Assembly: GCA_009599575.1 (NCBI GenBank)
Contig: VWND01000001.1
Span: forward strand, 2,418,001-2,482,000
DNA from: Blumeriella jaapii
Lineage: Eukaryota > Ascomycota > Leotiomycetes > Helotiales > Drepanopezizaceae
Direction: 5' to 3'
DNA: 64,000 nucleotides
This document shows positions 1 to 12,768 of the stretch, in pieces (within the stretch, counting starts at the first letter, position 1; each line of letters opens with the position of its first letter). The position numbers were made by a program, and so were the translations under genes. Under the pieces are notes generated by a model. It ran no database searches and had not been told where the DNA came from. It worked only from the letters and a program-made list of their open reading frames with translations.

Positions 1-589
1 GTCGTCAGCGTCAGCTTACCACCAGCGAAATGCAAGCTCGGGGAGAAAGCCGCAACGCTTGCCGCGCCTCAACTGAGAAAGATATAAGACTATCTTCTAT
101 TACTGTACTTGGCCGGCGCGCAGTGCGCAGGTAGAAGTACATACTGAATGTAGTACTGTACTGTATGTAGCCTGCATAGGGGTCCTGCAGGAAGATGCTG
201 CTGGCACTTGATATAGAAGCCTTTCGTCTTTCCCGCTCAGCCAGTAGGTAGAAGTAAATTGATCCTGCTCAAAAGATTTGGTAAGATCATTGTTTTGTTC
301 CTCGAATCGCTGTTTTGTCTCGAGCACTTCTTTGTTGTGTTGTTGTGGTTCTGGGCGGCTTTAGTGGCGGAAGCGATAGCAACTCGCGCAACACTTTAGT
401 TTTACTTAATATTATCTCCGATTTTCCTCTTTGGACAAACCCCCCCCCCCTCCCCCCCCCTTTTCTCTCCCACCTTTCAATTCCGTCGTTCGCTGACCAC
501 TGTTACTGTAAGAGATTCGCCCAAAAATGATCAGAGAGTGATACTAACCGTGCACAGAAAAGAGAACAAACCCGTCTCGCCGTCTCACG
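1..589. other. Upstream region of the HMG-CoA synthase gene
   Basis: No convincing gene is seen. The stretch holds TACTGTAC octamers at 101 and 154 and a long C/T-rich tract at about 440-475 (runs of C broken by single T), of the pyrimidine-rich kind common in fungal promoters. It ends at the ATG at 590. Small open frames here look like chance frames. Confidence 0.5.
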
Positions 590-2192
590 ATGTCTGCCCG
601 CCCGCAAAATGTTGGCATCAAGGCCATTGAAATCTATTTCCCTAGCCAGGTACGCCAGATCTGTGCCCAGGACGGTGTATTGAGCGCCTTGGGATATGCG
701 ATCGCGTACTGAACATCCTGCGTGTAGTGTGTCGATCAGGTCGAGCTTGAGAAATTCGACGGCGTGAGCACGGGAAAATACACAATTGGCTTGGGACAGA
801 CGAAGATGAGCTTCTGTGACGACAGAGAAGGTAAGAAGGCCGCCTCTTGGGTTCATAGGAACAAGACTCACAACTCCAGACATCTATTCCTTCGCCTTGA
901 CCGCCACTTCCAACCTCCTCCGCAAGTACAACATTGACCCCAACTCTATTGGACGCCTGGAAGTCGGCACCGAGACCATTCTAGACAAGTCCAAGTCGTG
1001 CAAGTCGGTTCTCATGCAACTGTTTGGCGACAACACCAATATCGAGGGAGTGGACACAGTCAATGCCTGCTACGGAGGAACCAACGCCGTCTTCAACGCC
1101 ATCAACTGGGTGGAGTCTTCAGGCTGGGATGGACGGGATGCCATTGTGGTGGCCGGAGATATTGCCTTGTATGCGAAGGGAGCTGCGCGCCCAACAGGAG
1201 GTGCTGGTGCCGTAGCCATGCTCATTGGCCCCGAGGCGCCAGTCGTGTTCGAGCCAGGTCTGCGGGGGAGCTACATGCAACACGCCTACGATTTCTACAA
1301 GCCCGATTTGACGAGCGAGTACCCGATTGTTGACGGCCACTTCTCCAACAGATGCTATACCGAAGCCGTAGACTCCTGCTACAAGGCCTACAACAAGAGA
1401 GAGGCAACCTTGAAGTCTAAGGCAGATGGCCACTCCAACGGCGACGCCGGTGCCCACTCCAACAAGACTGCCCTCGACAGATTCGACTACATGACTTTCC
1501 ACGCCCCCAACTGCAAGCTAGTCGCCAAGTCTTACGGCCGCCTCCTCTACAATGATTACCTCCAAGACCCCACTTCCCCTGCGTTCGCCGAAGTCCCCAC
1601 CGAGCTCCGCGACCTGGACTACGTAAAGTCGCTCTCCGACAAGGTCGTAGAGAAGACTTTATGGGCTTGACCAAAAAGCGCTTCGCTGAGAGAGTCGCCC
1701 CATCGACCGAAGTCCCTACCATGTGCGGAAACATGTACTGCGCGTCGGTGTACGGGGGTCTCGTCTCGCTGCTCAGCAACGTCGACAGCGCGGCTTTGCA
1801 GGGCAAGAGAGTCGGGATTTTTAGCTACGGCTCTGGCCTAGCTTCGTCGCTGTTTTCGGTCAGAATCAATGGCTCGACCGAACACATCCAGAAGACGTTG
1901 CAGTTGAAGGAGAGACTTGCCGCCAGAACGACCGTGGCGCCGGAAGTATACGATTCGGTAAGTTTCATGCTTTTCCTTTGTGTTTTTTTTTTGGGGACAG
2001 CCAGGAACGGCTCTCGAGTTGATTGTAACGGTTGGACTAATGTTCTTTTGGTAGATGTGCGAATTGCGCAAGAAAGCGCACCTGCAAAAGAGCTACACCC
2101 CTACCGGAAACCCAGACACCATCGCCCCATCCACATATTACCTTGAGAGCGTCGACGAGCTGTTCCGCCGCAAGTATACGGTCAAAGCCTAA
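590..2192 (+). CDS. ERG13: Hydroxymethylglutaryl-CoA synthase, one-base frame break in exon 3
   Basis: Condenses acetyl-CoA with acetoacetyl-CoA to HMG-CoA, the step before HMG-CoA reductase in ergosterol and isoprenoid synthesis. Four exons fit: 590-649, 740-830, 880-1957 and 2055-2192, all with GT-AG introns. The start reads [20 protein letters not shown]. The catalytic-Cys motif [13 protein letters not shown] lies near 1060-1095, the GDIALY and [11 protein letters not shown] segments follow, and the FHAPNCKLV His motif lies near 1497-1525. The frame breaks at the TTT at 1658-1660: upstream ends DKVVEKT, downstream resumes with [14 protein letters not shown] in the next frame. Adding one missing base gives a multiple of three and about 455 residues, normal for the family. 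A real null allele of this essential gene is unlikely, so I read the break as a consensus deletion. The protein ends YTVKA. Confidence 0.93.
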
Positions 2193-2828
2193 AAGTGCCT
2201 ATTGCCCTCCCCCCCCCACGTCCTCTCATCTCGCTCAAAAAGAAAAGAGGGATAGAAAGCGAGATTTCTAGCTCAATCGTCTTGTTACAGTGTTTGGGTG
2301 CTCGCGCCGTTGTTCCTTCCAGCATCTGACATTAGAAGCTTCTTTTTTGATAAACAAGCCACTGGCGACAAAACGGAGAGGCCAGATAAGGATTTTAATG
2401 GGTTCAAGTTCTTTGCGAACCAAACTTCTTCTTCATAGGGCGGCTTGTGAAGCCCGGCATGCATTGTAGTATGGAATGGTATACTTGCATATAGCATGGA
2501 AGATACACAACGTCCAGAGCGTTTGGCGGTGTCGTGTATGTGTTCGTGTTCGTGTTCATGGACGTGATCATTTCTCGCTTCGGGTGACACCTACTACCTA
2601 CCTTATGTTGCTCAATTTCGAAAGAGGTAAAATAGCCATCGATCACACGTCTGACCAGAAAGAATTCAATGTAAATGCAACGCTACAGCCCCATCCGAAG
2701 TGTCCTGTACAGTTCATCCACGCAGCTAATCCCGCGTATCTATCTCCTCGCCAACCCGTAGCCCTGGACATCCCAGGAGCCGCCATGTCTGATGTCCATC
2801 TAGCAAGACTTGCTTGTCTTGGTGACAT
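2193..2828. other. Intergenic, convergent 3' ends
   Basis: Lies between the 3' end of ERG13 and the 3' end of the minus-strand hydrolase. It includes a short C run at about 2210 and otherwise unremarkable sequence. The open frame entering from 2476 on the plus strand is the antisense shadow of the hydrolase. Confidence 0.5.
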
Positions 2829-4655
2829 CTACAACTTGCTCAGACTATCCGGCTGGTCGCCACTCAGCAGGCTCGCGCGGTCCCTCATGCGCTTCAGGAC
2901 GACGTCGTCAGCAAGCGTGCTCAGCTCAGTGACCACGAGGCTCCTCTCCTCCAGCGTCTTAGCAGCGACCACCTTGGCCTCGGTCTTCAGCTCGCCGGGC
3001 CTCTCGACACACGTGCGAATGAAGCGGGCCCACGACGCGAAGAACATGCGACTCGCCGGCAGCGCCTCCAGCACCATGGCGAAGCAGTGCGGCATGCGCG
3101 CGTACTCCTCGTACACGACCGTCACGCCCTGCTGGGCCGCCTTGGCCGCGACGTGTCGGGCCTCGTCCGCCAGCAGCTCCTCGCCCGTCTCGACGAACAG
3201 CGGCGGGCTGCCGGCCCACGAGCCGGCCGCGAGGGGGGACACCAGCGCGTGGCAGAGCACGGCGTCCGCGGCGTAGAGGTTCCGGCGCGGCGGCGACGCC
3301 GGCCACACCGCGTCCGGCGGGTAGCGCGTCTGCCCGTGCTGGTCCGCGAGCGAGGGCAGGTAGTCGAACTTCTGGTTCGTGGTGCAGCTGGGGCTCGAGT
3401 GCGTGATGTCGGTCCAGGGCGAGCAGGTCGCGACGCCGGCCGGGATCGGGAGCTCGCGCGCTGCCCCGTTCCAGGTGATGCTGAGCCCTTGCCGGTTGAG
3501 CTCCAGGATGGTCTGGAGGAGCACGAGCGAGAGGTTGCCGCCGGCGGAGTCGCCGGCGAAGACGATGTGCTGCGGAGAGACGGGCGCGTGGAGAGAGCCG
3601 GCGGGTGGGTAGAGGAGCGTGAGATAGGAGATGAGTGCGTCGAGCAGGGCGGCTGGGAATGGGTTCTGGGGCGCAAGCCGGTATCTGACGCTGAGGCAGC
3701 GGCCTTTGGTCAGCTTGGCGAGCTTCTTGGTCGTAGGGCGGTGGGTTGCTGGGTCCACTGTTTGGGATGGTCAATAAGTGTTGAGGTTTGCCAGGTGGTG
3801 GTGAGGTGGAGAGAAGTGGAGAAGTGTTTGTTTGTGTACATTGAAGCGAGGCCGACAGGGGTGCACATGTGGACATACTGAGATAGTAGGCTCCGCCATG
3901 AAAGTAGAGAATAGTGGTCGGAGACTCGACTTCCTTCATCATCTCCTTGTACTTGTCTTCCTCTGAGATCTTGAGCTCGACGGAGCTTTTGGTTGCGCCC
4001 GCTCGGTAGCCGGTCCACTATTTCTCGTCAGCCTAAGTGCACTCGCCCTACATGTCTATGAGCATCTAGCCGCCTCATCTGCCCCTATCGTCCGTTCTCA
4101 GATTCAACAAAAGTATCCGGATATTGACCAAGCAACCAAGCAAGGGAGAAACGAACCTCAGCCTCCACATCCTTCACTTCACACCCTCGGATCCCGCTCT
4201 CCTTCTGCTCGCTTTCCTCCCTCAACCCGTCAATAGCAGCAACCAACTTCGTCCACACGTCCCCCTCCTCAGGCCTCTTCAACACAACTCTGCTGACCCA
4301 AATCCGGCCCTTGGGCTCTGGTGCTTTGATGCTCAGGCGCTGTAGCTGACCGAGGGGACGCGGCGGCGAGTCGACGATGAAGGAGCGCAGGACGGAGATG
4401 GTGAGCTCGGTGCGGAGATCCCAATATTTGGAATGTTCGGCTAGGAGCGTCAGTCTGTTTCGTTGCAGGGCATATCATAGACAGAAGATTGTGAACAGTC
4501 CTGAGATGCGTGCCTACTCCAGCGGCGCGCATAAATCCGCGAGTCGGAAACGAAGACGACTTACAAAAGCCTAGAGTATGAGAGACGGCTGTCTTGCCTA
4601 TGAGAGGCACCTTGGGCAAGAAAGCCTTCAGCAAGGGAATCGGCGAGGCGTCCAT
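2829..4655 (-). CDS. Alpha/beta hydrolase fold-3 (esterase/lipase-like)
   Basis: Hormone-sensitive-lipase-type carboxylester hydrolase; substrate unknown. The ATG at 4655 starts MDASPIPLLKAFLPKVPLIG. Exon 1 ends near 4563, exon 2 (SEHSKYWDLRTELTISVLRS onward) runs from about 4440 to 4160, exon 3 covers about 4017-3885 and the last long exon ends at 2829. The oxyanion-hole motif HGGAYY is just before the third intron (about 3890). The nucleophile elbow GDSAGGN is near 3550-3530. The triad Asp is probably in GEELLADEARH (about 3180) and the His in MPHCFAM (about 3080). There is no clear signal peptide, though the first 30 residues are hydrophobic. The last exon is very GC-rich, producing long shadow frames on the other strand. 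The exact exon 2/3 junctions are my inference from splice signals. Confidence 0.85.
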
Positions 4656-5464
4656 CTTGGAAGCTGTGTTGTGTTGACAGTGACGTGTTGTAGTCCCAAA
4701 GCTCGCGATAGATGTTCAAGATACCTAGACACCGAGAATCAAAACAGAGGGTGGGTATGAGAAAAAGCGCAAACACCATAGACAGAATTATCACAACTTT
4801 GCTACTTCAACGAGCACGATAGAGGACAGAAAAGAAGGAGGGAAAGCAAAGCTGCCGCCGACGTTTTCATGGCGCGGTGACGAGAGATGCCGAGGCACCA
4901 TCCAGTCCTAGCCTCCTCGCCGGTCCGTTGATCTCGTGCTTCTTTGGTTTCACTTCTCCTATTGGGAATCAATGAGACTTCCATTCTGCATTTCTGGCCG
5001 GTTGCTCGTGGACAACGTCACTTTTGGAAAGAGATGCGAGGGCTGTCTGGTGTGGCTGGAGATTGGCGCAGGTCTCAGTTCCTCAGAAGTCGTGAGAGCT
5101 GAGGGGGTGGATTTAAAAATGGTCGCTTGTACTGTACGAACGCCATGTTACATGTAAAAGGTCCTCGCCATCAAAACGAAAAATGTTCTAGTTGCAAACA
5201 CTCCGTTGCCTATTTCTCCCACCCGGCCTGATGGGGTGAGGCAACGAGGCAACTCTTGCTAGGACGTCTGCAAGGGAAGCTTGCACACTCAGACTTTGGA
5301 GAGACGCTTGGAAGCTTGCCTTCGTTGGTGATATTTGGATCACGGTGGTGTGCGAGACGAGGAAGAAAATTACACAAGTGGGACAGTTGGACATTAAATA
5401 GACACTTTGATATCGCAGGTCCTGCAAACGCCGCCGATGCATTGTTGAATCGTCCTTCCACCTC
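4656..5464. other. Intergenic between hydrolase 5' end and PEX14 3' end
   Basis: About 0.8 kb. A TACTGTAC octamer is at 5130. A minus-strand frame (4802-4984) ends in a short hydrophobic stretch resembling a signal peptide, but I could not join it to the hydrolase with good splice sites. No independent gene is supported. Confidence 0.4.
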
Positions 5465-6697
5465 TCATTCATGGTGCGATTCGCTGTTTTCTCGCGATCC
5501 GTTCGCGGCCCCAGCTGTGCTTGTTGCGTTGGTGCTCTTCATTTGCCAGGATGGGATGGCGGCGCGGCCTGCTGGCGCGCCGCTGTTGAAGGTGCTGGAA
5601 TTTCGGTTCGAGATCGAGGCTACAGACTCGGTTCCGGTACCATTGCTCACCGAAGCTGGCTTTGGCGGCGACGGTGGTGTCGTGGATCCTCCATTGCTTC
5701 CTGCCGCAGGAGCCAACAAAGGTGTCGGTGATGGTGATGGTGGAGTTGGTGCGATAGACGCCGCGAAGCCTGGAGCCCGGCCATACGAGCCGGTAGATGA
5801 AGAAGCAGCCGGGTTCATTCGCTGTCCCATCAACGTCTTCAGACTCTTCAGCTCGGCGTTGAGCTCTCGGAGTCTCGAATCTGTAGTTTCCTTTTGCCCA
5901 TCCATGGCCCTGGGTATCAAATCCTTCAATCCCCTCACCTCCTCGCCCATACGGCGTGACTCTTCCTCTCGTCTCTTGCTTGCAGCTTTCAGTTCACTGA
6001 TCACTTGTTCGACCTCGGTCATGGCAGCGTCGAGGCGTTCCGTACGGGTTTGTTCGGCGGACTTCAGGGTCTCCGTATCCTTCGCGAGCTGATCCAGGAG
6101 CGCAAATGCCTTCTCAAACGATTCGTCGATGGCTTGTTTGTCCTGCTCTAGCTGCGGCGGTGTCGGCGGCGCAATCAGCGGGTATACGTATCGCTGAAGA
6201 TTGTCAGCACTCGAACACTTGCCGTGCGCCGAACCCTTACCTTTGCAACGCAGTATAACCCGTAGCTCACGCCTCCCATTACCGTCGCCATGATGAACCA
6301 GTCTCTCCAATCCCTCCTCGGCACTTCCGGAGGCGCTCGAGGCCAGGGCGCTTGCTGGTATCCTCCATATCCAGAGGGAGGCGATCGCATTACCTGCTGC
6401 TGGGGAGCATAATTGGTATAGGTTGCCGGCGCTGTCTCGCCTCCTGTCCTCGCCAGTGCCGTCTCTATCTCCTCCTGGGTCAGGTTCTTCGACTGCAGGA
6501 AGGCCACTCGGTTCTCGATCGGTGAGCCAGCCACGCTGGGGTCTTGTAGGACTGGAGATACATGTCAGTAGTTCGCGCGCAAGTCTGGTCTCCTGGACTC
6601 TCACATGTTACCTTGAAGCACAGTTAGCAGCAGACAGCGCGGGCGAGGATCAGTGGAATCTTACTGCAGACGCCACGATCTCCTCCCGAATCGCCAT
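5465..6697 (-). CDS. PEX14: Peroxin-14, peroxisomal docking protein
   Basis: Docking component of the peroxisomal matrix-protein import machinery; it binds the receptor Pex5. The ATG at 6697 gives MAIREEIVASA, followed after two introns by the family signature FLQDPSVAGSPIENRVAFLQ and the LTQEEIETAL helix. Next come a Pro/Tyr-rich linker, the single membrane segment WFIMATVMGGVSYGLYCVAK (about residues 90-110), and a long coiled coil (about 120-230, rich in K/E/R). The tail is Ser/Pro/Ala-rich, ending ENSESHHE. The second coding exon appears to be only 7 nt (6605-6611), flanked by 53-bp introns at 6552-6604 and 6612-6664; it supplies Val-Thr and keeps the conserved N terminus in frame. Another intron sits near 6194-6240. 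Confidence 0.95.
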
Positions 6698-6923
6698 CGT
6701 GACTTGGAAGACTTCTGTGCCTATTCACCTTGGAGGCGCAAGATGCGACGATGCGATGTGATGGTTGAAAAGGACCCAGGAAGCATCATCGGGTCAGGAC
6801 GGTGTGTGCAGGACTGGACTGTACAGTGAGTGAGTGTAGAGTGAGTCGTGAGCACAGACGGAGGGAGTGGCCGGACCGAGGCTGGCAATTGTCACGCCGC
6901 CAAGGCGCTAAACGTTCGGCTGG
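6698..6923. promoter_or_regulatory. PEX14 upstream region up to the retrotransposon
   Basis: A 226-bp stretch between the PEX14 start and the left LTR, so the element sits in or at the edge of the PEX14 promoter. The copy of the 5-bp target duplication, gctgg, is at 6919-6923. Confidence 0.5.
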
Positions 6924-7055
6924 TGTGATAGCCTAGTGGCCTAAGGCCACTATGGAGCACGGACCACACTGGCCACAGCCTATTCTTTCGTTTCCTGTAG
7001 ACTTAGTTCTAGATTAATCAAGCACCCCTCGTGGAGGTATTTCAAAGCTTCAACT
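6924..7055 (+). repeat. Left LTR of the Ty3/gypsy element (132 bp)
   Basis: Matches the right LTR at 130 of 132 positions. Near its start is a perfect 8-bp inverted repeat with a 3-nt spacer (TAGTGGCC at 6934-6941, GGCCACTA at 6945-6952). It begins TGTGATAG and ends in CAACT, so the usual terminal CA is not exact. Confidence 0.93.
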
Positions 7056-7079
7056 GGTGACCTACGCAGGGAGTCGAAC
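7055..7079 (+). other. Putative primer binding site
   Basis: Directly at the LTR end the sequence starts TGG and continues to GAGTCGAAC, i.e. the complement of a tRNA 3' CCA end running back into a T-loop (GTTCGACTC). This is the place and form of a minus-strand primer site. I could not assign the tRNA species. Confidence 0.65.
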
Positions 7080-7522
7080 AAGCCCTTTTCGCAATCGAGT
7101 TATTGCATAAAGGTCGAGAGAATCGAATTGTCACCCGGAAAAAAAGATCGAAACACCCAAAAGAGCTTTTACCCAAAGACCTTATCAAGAAGATTTGAAA
7201 TCGATCAAAGAACGAACCCAGGACAAGAAGAATATCACTGAAGAAACAAACCCCGAAAACGCTATTGACCACAGAATACGCTATCGAATCACGATACGAA
7301 GAACAACTTCAAGACCTTACAAAAAGGTCGACACCAACACCCAGAAGCTAGGAAAGAAGACCTATACAAGAGAAGGATTACAACAGGGTCATTGGAAAGA
7401 AGTTTATACAGCACGAAAAACCACTGTCCCAAATACACACGACAAAAGGCCTTTTTAAACTTCAATTCAGCAAAGGTCTGAGTAAGGCCAAAATCGAAGA
7501 CGTCAGCACTTAATAAAGGAAG

Positions 7523-9150
7523 ATGCGCACGAATGGAAAAATACACCTGCTTTTCCATCAACCAACTCCGAGAGCCATTCTACACAATCAGGACCAACAT
7601 CGAAAGACACTTTCACCCACCATACCCACACCAGGCCCTGCAAAACCCAATAACAATCAACTATCGGCAGAGACCCTCAGAAGGCTTATGTCGGATACCC
7701 GCCAGAGGCTCCAGCAATTCCCAAGTGCATTCGCAAGCAAAGCAGAAAAGGAGCAGTCTGACAAAGCCATAGAAAGCCTTAGTACAGATCTATCGTCCAG
7801 ACAAGTTGAGGATTTGAACCGGCAGCTGAAAGCAAACTCCCTTAAGACGCCAGAACACCGAGAAAAGATAGAGACAAGAACACCCCAACAGATCCCCAAC
7901 ATGCCCGTCCTAAGGATGCCGCGGTTTGAGAAATGCAAGGACTATGATGGGGAGATGCCAGCCGAGTATTGGCTGGATAAATTGAACTATGACTTCGAAA
8001 TGGATGAACAATTTGACCCTGAGCCATCCATATACCTCAGAGCCATATCCATCCTTCTAACAGGAGGAGCTGCTTTTAAGTTCAGAAGCAACCCGCGCAT
8101 GCGTGCTATCATAGCTAACCGCTTATCTGCCAAAGCCCAAGAGAAGATTGAAGTCATTAAGTGGCTGAAAGCCCAGTACCCAACCGATGAAGACCTTATG
8201 GAAGAAACCGATGTCTTCCGTGATGTACGTGATCTTGCACAAAACGAAGGAGAAACTCTATCCTAATACTACCTTCGAACCCTAGTTTTATTAAAAAAGA
8301 CTGGTAGGAAGGACCTTAACAAGAACGCCATGAACAACCAGTACGAGAACCAACAATCGGATTCAGATCGGTACATCCTGAAGTCTCTATCACTACGGCT
8401 TTTGTGATTAGGATGAGAAATGAAAAATTGAGAACCCACGCTCTGTCGAACAACGTTCTGTTGTATCCATGCTTGTGGAAGGCATATGAAATCTTGTGCT
8501 TCTCTCAGTCTGCTCTGAAAACCCAAAAGAGAATCCAGGCAGAGATTGATAAGAAGAACTTTCACAACAAGTTGGTGGAATTCGTGGAGAAAAGCTTGGA
8601 TATGCCAGTGGCAGTCGCTATAGCAACCTACCAAGGAAAGCAATACGTGGAGTATGCGCAAGAACAAACGCTGGCATTGATAAACCCTGGCCAGACTGTA
8701 AAGCTTGTTCCAGCCGCAGATAACGCCCAATCCCAGCAGAACCGCAACAAAACCCCAGCTCAACAAGATCAGAATACGAGTAATGCGCGTGCTAACTTGA
8801 AAGCAAACTGGAACAACAACCAAGAATAGCAGTCCTATATTCCTCTTAACGCCCGAGGTGGTAAAAGATCGGGGAACAACAATTACAACAACAATCGCAA
8901 TCAGAACTCCGGAGCCCAAAACAACGGAGGCAACAACAATAACAATTCGAAAAATGCACAAGCCTTAACGAATACTCCTCAACAATCAACTCCGACCATC
9001 AAGTCTGGTGCCGAGTCGAAGAACCCCTTTGTAAATAAGTCTAGAAAATACAACCGTGTGAACGGAACCCTCTGCTTAAGTTATAGCGAGTTGGGACACA
9101 TCAAAACTGCATGCAAAAACGCACCCTTGCCGGAATGGGAGAGAGCTTAC
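7523..9150 (+). pseudogene. Gag-like region of the retrotransposon, broken
   Basis: An open frame from 7523 to 8266 carries a capsid-like segment (MPVLRMPRFEKCKDYDGEMP, then the Trp-containing EYWLDKLNYDFE). It is followed by stops and a frame change, and capsid-like sequence resumes at 8404-8829. After a Gln/Asn-rich stretch, a degenerate zinc knuckle is seen near 9067-9111 (CLSYSELGHIKTAC), in which the second Cys of the CCHC pattern is Tyr, a single G-to-A change. Not functional as it stands. Confidence 0.8.
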
Positions 9151-10503
9151 ATCAGAGCCATTATTTTCCCAAAGACTCTTGTTGCAGGACATATGGCCAC
9201 GATCATGGCTGAGAATGCCCAACCACGAATCACCGAAATCTTGGAAGAATCCTCTGCTTCCACTGCTGCTTTTACACCTGTAGCAGAAACACCAACCACT
9301 GCTAGCACCACCATGACTTTGTCTCAATGGACCGGAAATCACAAGAATCCGTACATCGAGAATAAAGCCGCCTTCAGACCAGCTGGCAAGAACCTTGGAG
9401 CCGTGGGCCCATCAAGAGATTTGGGATACACCACAATGGCCGAAAATAATGTTCAAATCAATGCCTTCATGGCTGACAGAATAAGAAAAAGAATTAAAGT
9501 CGTGAGCTCGGATGACGGTGCGCCTCAAGCTGCAAAACCAGTACGCCAAACCAGATCCAAGAAAGTTGCAGCAGAGAAGCCAGCCTCTAGAGTGAGACAC
9601 CTGAAAGAAATTGTAGGGCGATCAGGGGAAGGCCCTATGAATTATATGGACTTAGCCTCCAAGTTCGAAGTCACGATCAACCTTTTAGAACTTTTCCAGC
9701 TGTCTCCGGAAGTTTCCAAACAGTTTCGAAAGCTGAGCATCAAAAAGAATCAGAGATCGGAAAAAAAGGCTGCGAAGAATACTCCTGCACAATTGACAAA
9801 CCCAATCCCTTTGATTGCCAATCTTACCCAACTGGTTTCAGATATCCATTCTGATAAGAAGGCCTGGAAAGTTGAGGGTTCCATCATTGTCGAGAAAAAG
9901 AGAGAGAAAGTGGAAGTGCAACTCCCCCTCGGAATGTCGTTTGTAGACCAAGGTGCAGACATCATTCTGATCTCGTGGAACTTGGCCAAGCAATTAAAGC
10001 TGGAGATTCAGAGTCTTAGACAGAAAGGCTTCGCAGGCATCAGCTACACCACAGCTGACGAGAAGCTACATTGCTTGGACGAGTACGTCACAATCAACTT
10101 CGGAGTGAAAGGCATCTGGCGTCATATCTATGCTTTCATTCGGGCTCAATCTGGGCCTAACGACAAGAGTCTGAGTCTACTCCTGAGCTTACTATGGCTG
10201 CATTTGGTGGACGCAAAGATGAACATTTGCAAAAGTGAAATCACAATTGGAAGGAATATGCAAGGAGAATCTGCAATCACAATCCAGAGACTTCTTTTTG
10301 CCTCTTCCGCCGCCATTAACCTGGTTTTGCACCCATTGAAAAAGTCCGAAAAATCCTTCAAGAACATAACCGTCAAATTTCAACCGGATCCCGACTCCGA
10401 CGCTAATAACGATATTGACACAACCGACTCCGAAAAAGAAGACTTTGACGAGGACGACTCCTCCGACTCCGATTACACCGATTCAAAGGACTCGGAAAAC
10501 TAA
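9151..10503 (+). pseudogene. Protease region of the retrotransposon
   Basis: The frame is open to 10503. An aspartic-protease-like motif, VDQGADIILIS, lies at about 9943-9975; the family normally has D-(S/T)-G, so the middle residue is altered. The frame ends in an Asp/Ser-rich acidic tail (DSDYTDSKDSEN). The first part is low in recognisable signals. Confidence 0.7.
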
Positions 10504-10896
10504 ATTTTCTGTTTGGCCTTAGGAAGGGCGTTAAACTCATTCAAAGGGGGATTGTTTACTTCCGTCATAGTGGAACCAGCTTTTACTACTGTTGAATTGT
10601 TGGACGTATTATTTGATATACCAAATTCGCTACCTTTTCCAATTTGCATAACTAAACTTTTTTTTTCGAAGGTGAAAAAAACAGAACTTTGTGTGGCTGC
10701 CGCTGCCACCACTTTTATACCAAAACACAATCTCGGCGATTTTAAGAAAGCTTTGCCCTTTTCTACTAAGAAAAGAGTTGTGAGATTGCTATTAGAAAAT
10801 CCTATTGATAAAGTCTTTGACAAATGAGCAATTTTATATGGACTGATATTTGGAGATGGCATTCCTATATACAGGCTGAGAGATGTACAAAAACTG

Positions 10897-11811
10897 ATGT
10901 ACACGTACCGGGAAGTCAACAGCACCGGCTTTAGTGAGTTTCCGTACATTAATTTGTATATTCATCGATACCGGATATCTCCAAAAGCACCATTAATAGC
11001 AGACAACGCATATCGGAAATACACTTCCGTTAAGTTGGCCTGGCTGAACAAGACTTTAAATGAAAAGATTCGCTATAGAATTTTCGAATCTATTTATATG
11101 GCGAATGGCAGACTTTCAGATTGGAACAGTCACTCTTACCTTATTAACAAGTCTGCCGAATCTCGACCAAATGAAGAAGAATATCGAATGACCTTCGATT
11201 ATTCGAAAATTAAAAAGAAAACCCCGGGCTGCATTCTTATTGGACTTGACGATTGTGCAGCTTATCTCGGCAACCCATCCCATAAAGTCTTCAGCCAATT
11301 TGACCTTAAACACGGTTATTAGAATGTGAGAATACATTCAGATGACCGCTACGTATACGCGTTTTCTGCACCTGGCCACCCTTAGATGCAACTCACCCGT
11401 ATGCCTCAAAGGGCTGCATCGAATGCGTTTTCTTATACGAAACTGATAAAAATTGTGTTGGGTGAAATACCCAAATCCCAGAATGCAATTGACCAAAGCT
11501 TTGATAATTCAGAACCCTCTCTTTTTTCTTTATATATTATCGGGAATACCTTTGAATTGCAAAAACTGGGATTTTATATGGATGACATCTTTTCAGGTTC
11601 ATTTGACTTCGACTCTGCTTTTGCAATGCTACGAAACCATTTGTTGCTTAGGTTGCTCTGGAGTCAACTAAAATTGTCATTTAAAAAGTGCAAGCTGTTT
11701 ATGAAGGAGATAATGGTTCTAGGAATCCGCTACCGATCCGGTCGTGCTCTTATTAAAACTGAGAGATCGACCGCAATTCAGTCATGGTCCGTATCAACGA
11801 CTCTCATTTAG
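10897..11811 (+). pseudogene. Reverse transcriptase domain, interrupted
   Basis: The palm motif FSQFDLKHGY ends at a TAG at 11320, a second TAG follows PGHP at 11383, and the catalytic box YMDD is intact at 11575-11586. The thumb-like GIRYRSG segment follows. Both stops sit where the family has Trp. Confidence 0.88.
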
Positions 11812-12453
11812 GTGAAGCAATTTCTAGGAGCGATCCAAATCATTCGCAATTGGGTGAAGAATTTTGCCGAAATCGCCAGACTTTTGAATAGATTGACGGG
11901 ATATGCCCATTGGAGATGGGGACCATCAGAAGCTATATCTTTCTCTTTTTTAAAAAATAAGTGCAGCTTAGCAGTAAAAAGAGCTGGCCATATCCTTCTC
12001 AAATCCGTGCAAATGTACACAAATGCTTCGGCTTTTGCAGGAGGATGCTGCATATTACAAGTTTAAAAAAGAGAATCCACACCGGTACTATTGTTATACG
12101 ACAGCTTCACATTTACGAAAACACAACGATAGTATGGTACCTACAAGAGAGAATTGTTAGTTATGGTGGAGTTTTGCAGAAAGTATACTCATATGCTGCG
12201 TTGCGAAGAATCCTCGGTGTTGTATACTAACCATGCACCACTTACATACTTTCTGAACTCAGAGTCCACCCAAGAAGGAATATACGCCCGATGGGCAGCA
12301 GAAATGCGAGCATTGAATGTTTCGATCCAATATATCAAAGGAGGTCGAAACCAAGTCGCTGACGCTCTGTCAAGAACTATCTTCTCAGGAGAAGAATATG
12401 ACGAAATTGACTTGAATCAATTCGGCGGGATAAGTGTGGAGGATTTTATATAG
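11812..12453 (+). pseudogene. RNase H domain, interrupted
   Basis: The motif MYTNASAFAGGCC near 12013-12050 matches the family's T-D-A-S box with the catalytic Asp changed to Asn (one G-to-A change). Later come YTNHAPLTYFLNS and the terminal VADALSR (about 12355-12375). A frame change near 12066-12150 and a TAG at 12451 break it. Confidence 0.82.
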
Positions 12454-12768
12454 CGCTGGAAAGATGGAAAGGATGAATACGAACAATTGCTTAGAGAAGT
12501 GGCTGACCCATCCATACTACTTAGCAAGGAAAAGATTAAAAGAATCCGAAAGATGCTCGACCCCAACACGATCATGACGCTGGCAGGAGTTTCAAAGCAA
12601 AATGAGAAATTTGTGGCAGCCTTATGTGCAATTGGAAGTATTGAGTACACTATAGGGCTGGAATCCCTCTTACCGTTCGCAGGGATTGCGATCTGGGAAG
12701 ATAAGCGAGTTGCAAAGGTGTCAGCCACGACCTTAACAGACCCATTCACAGCATACAAGATTTGTTAG

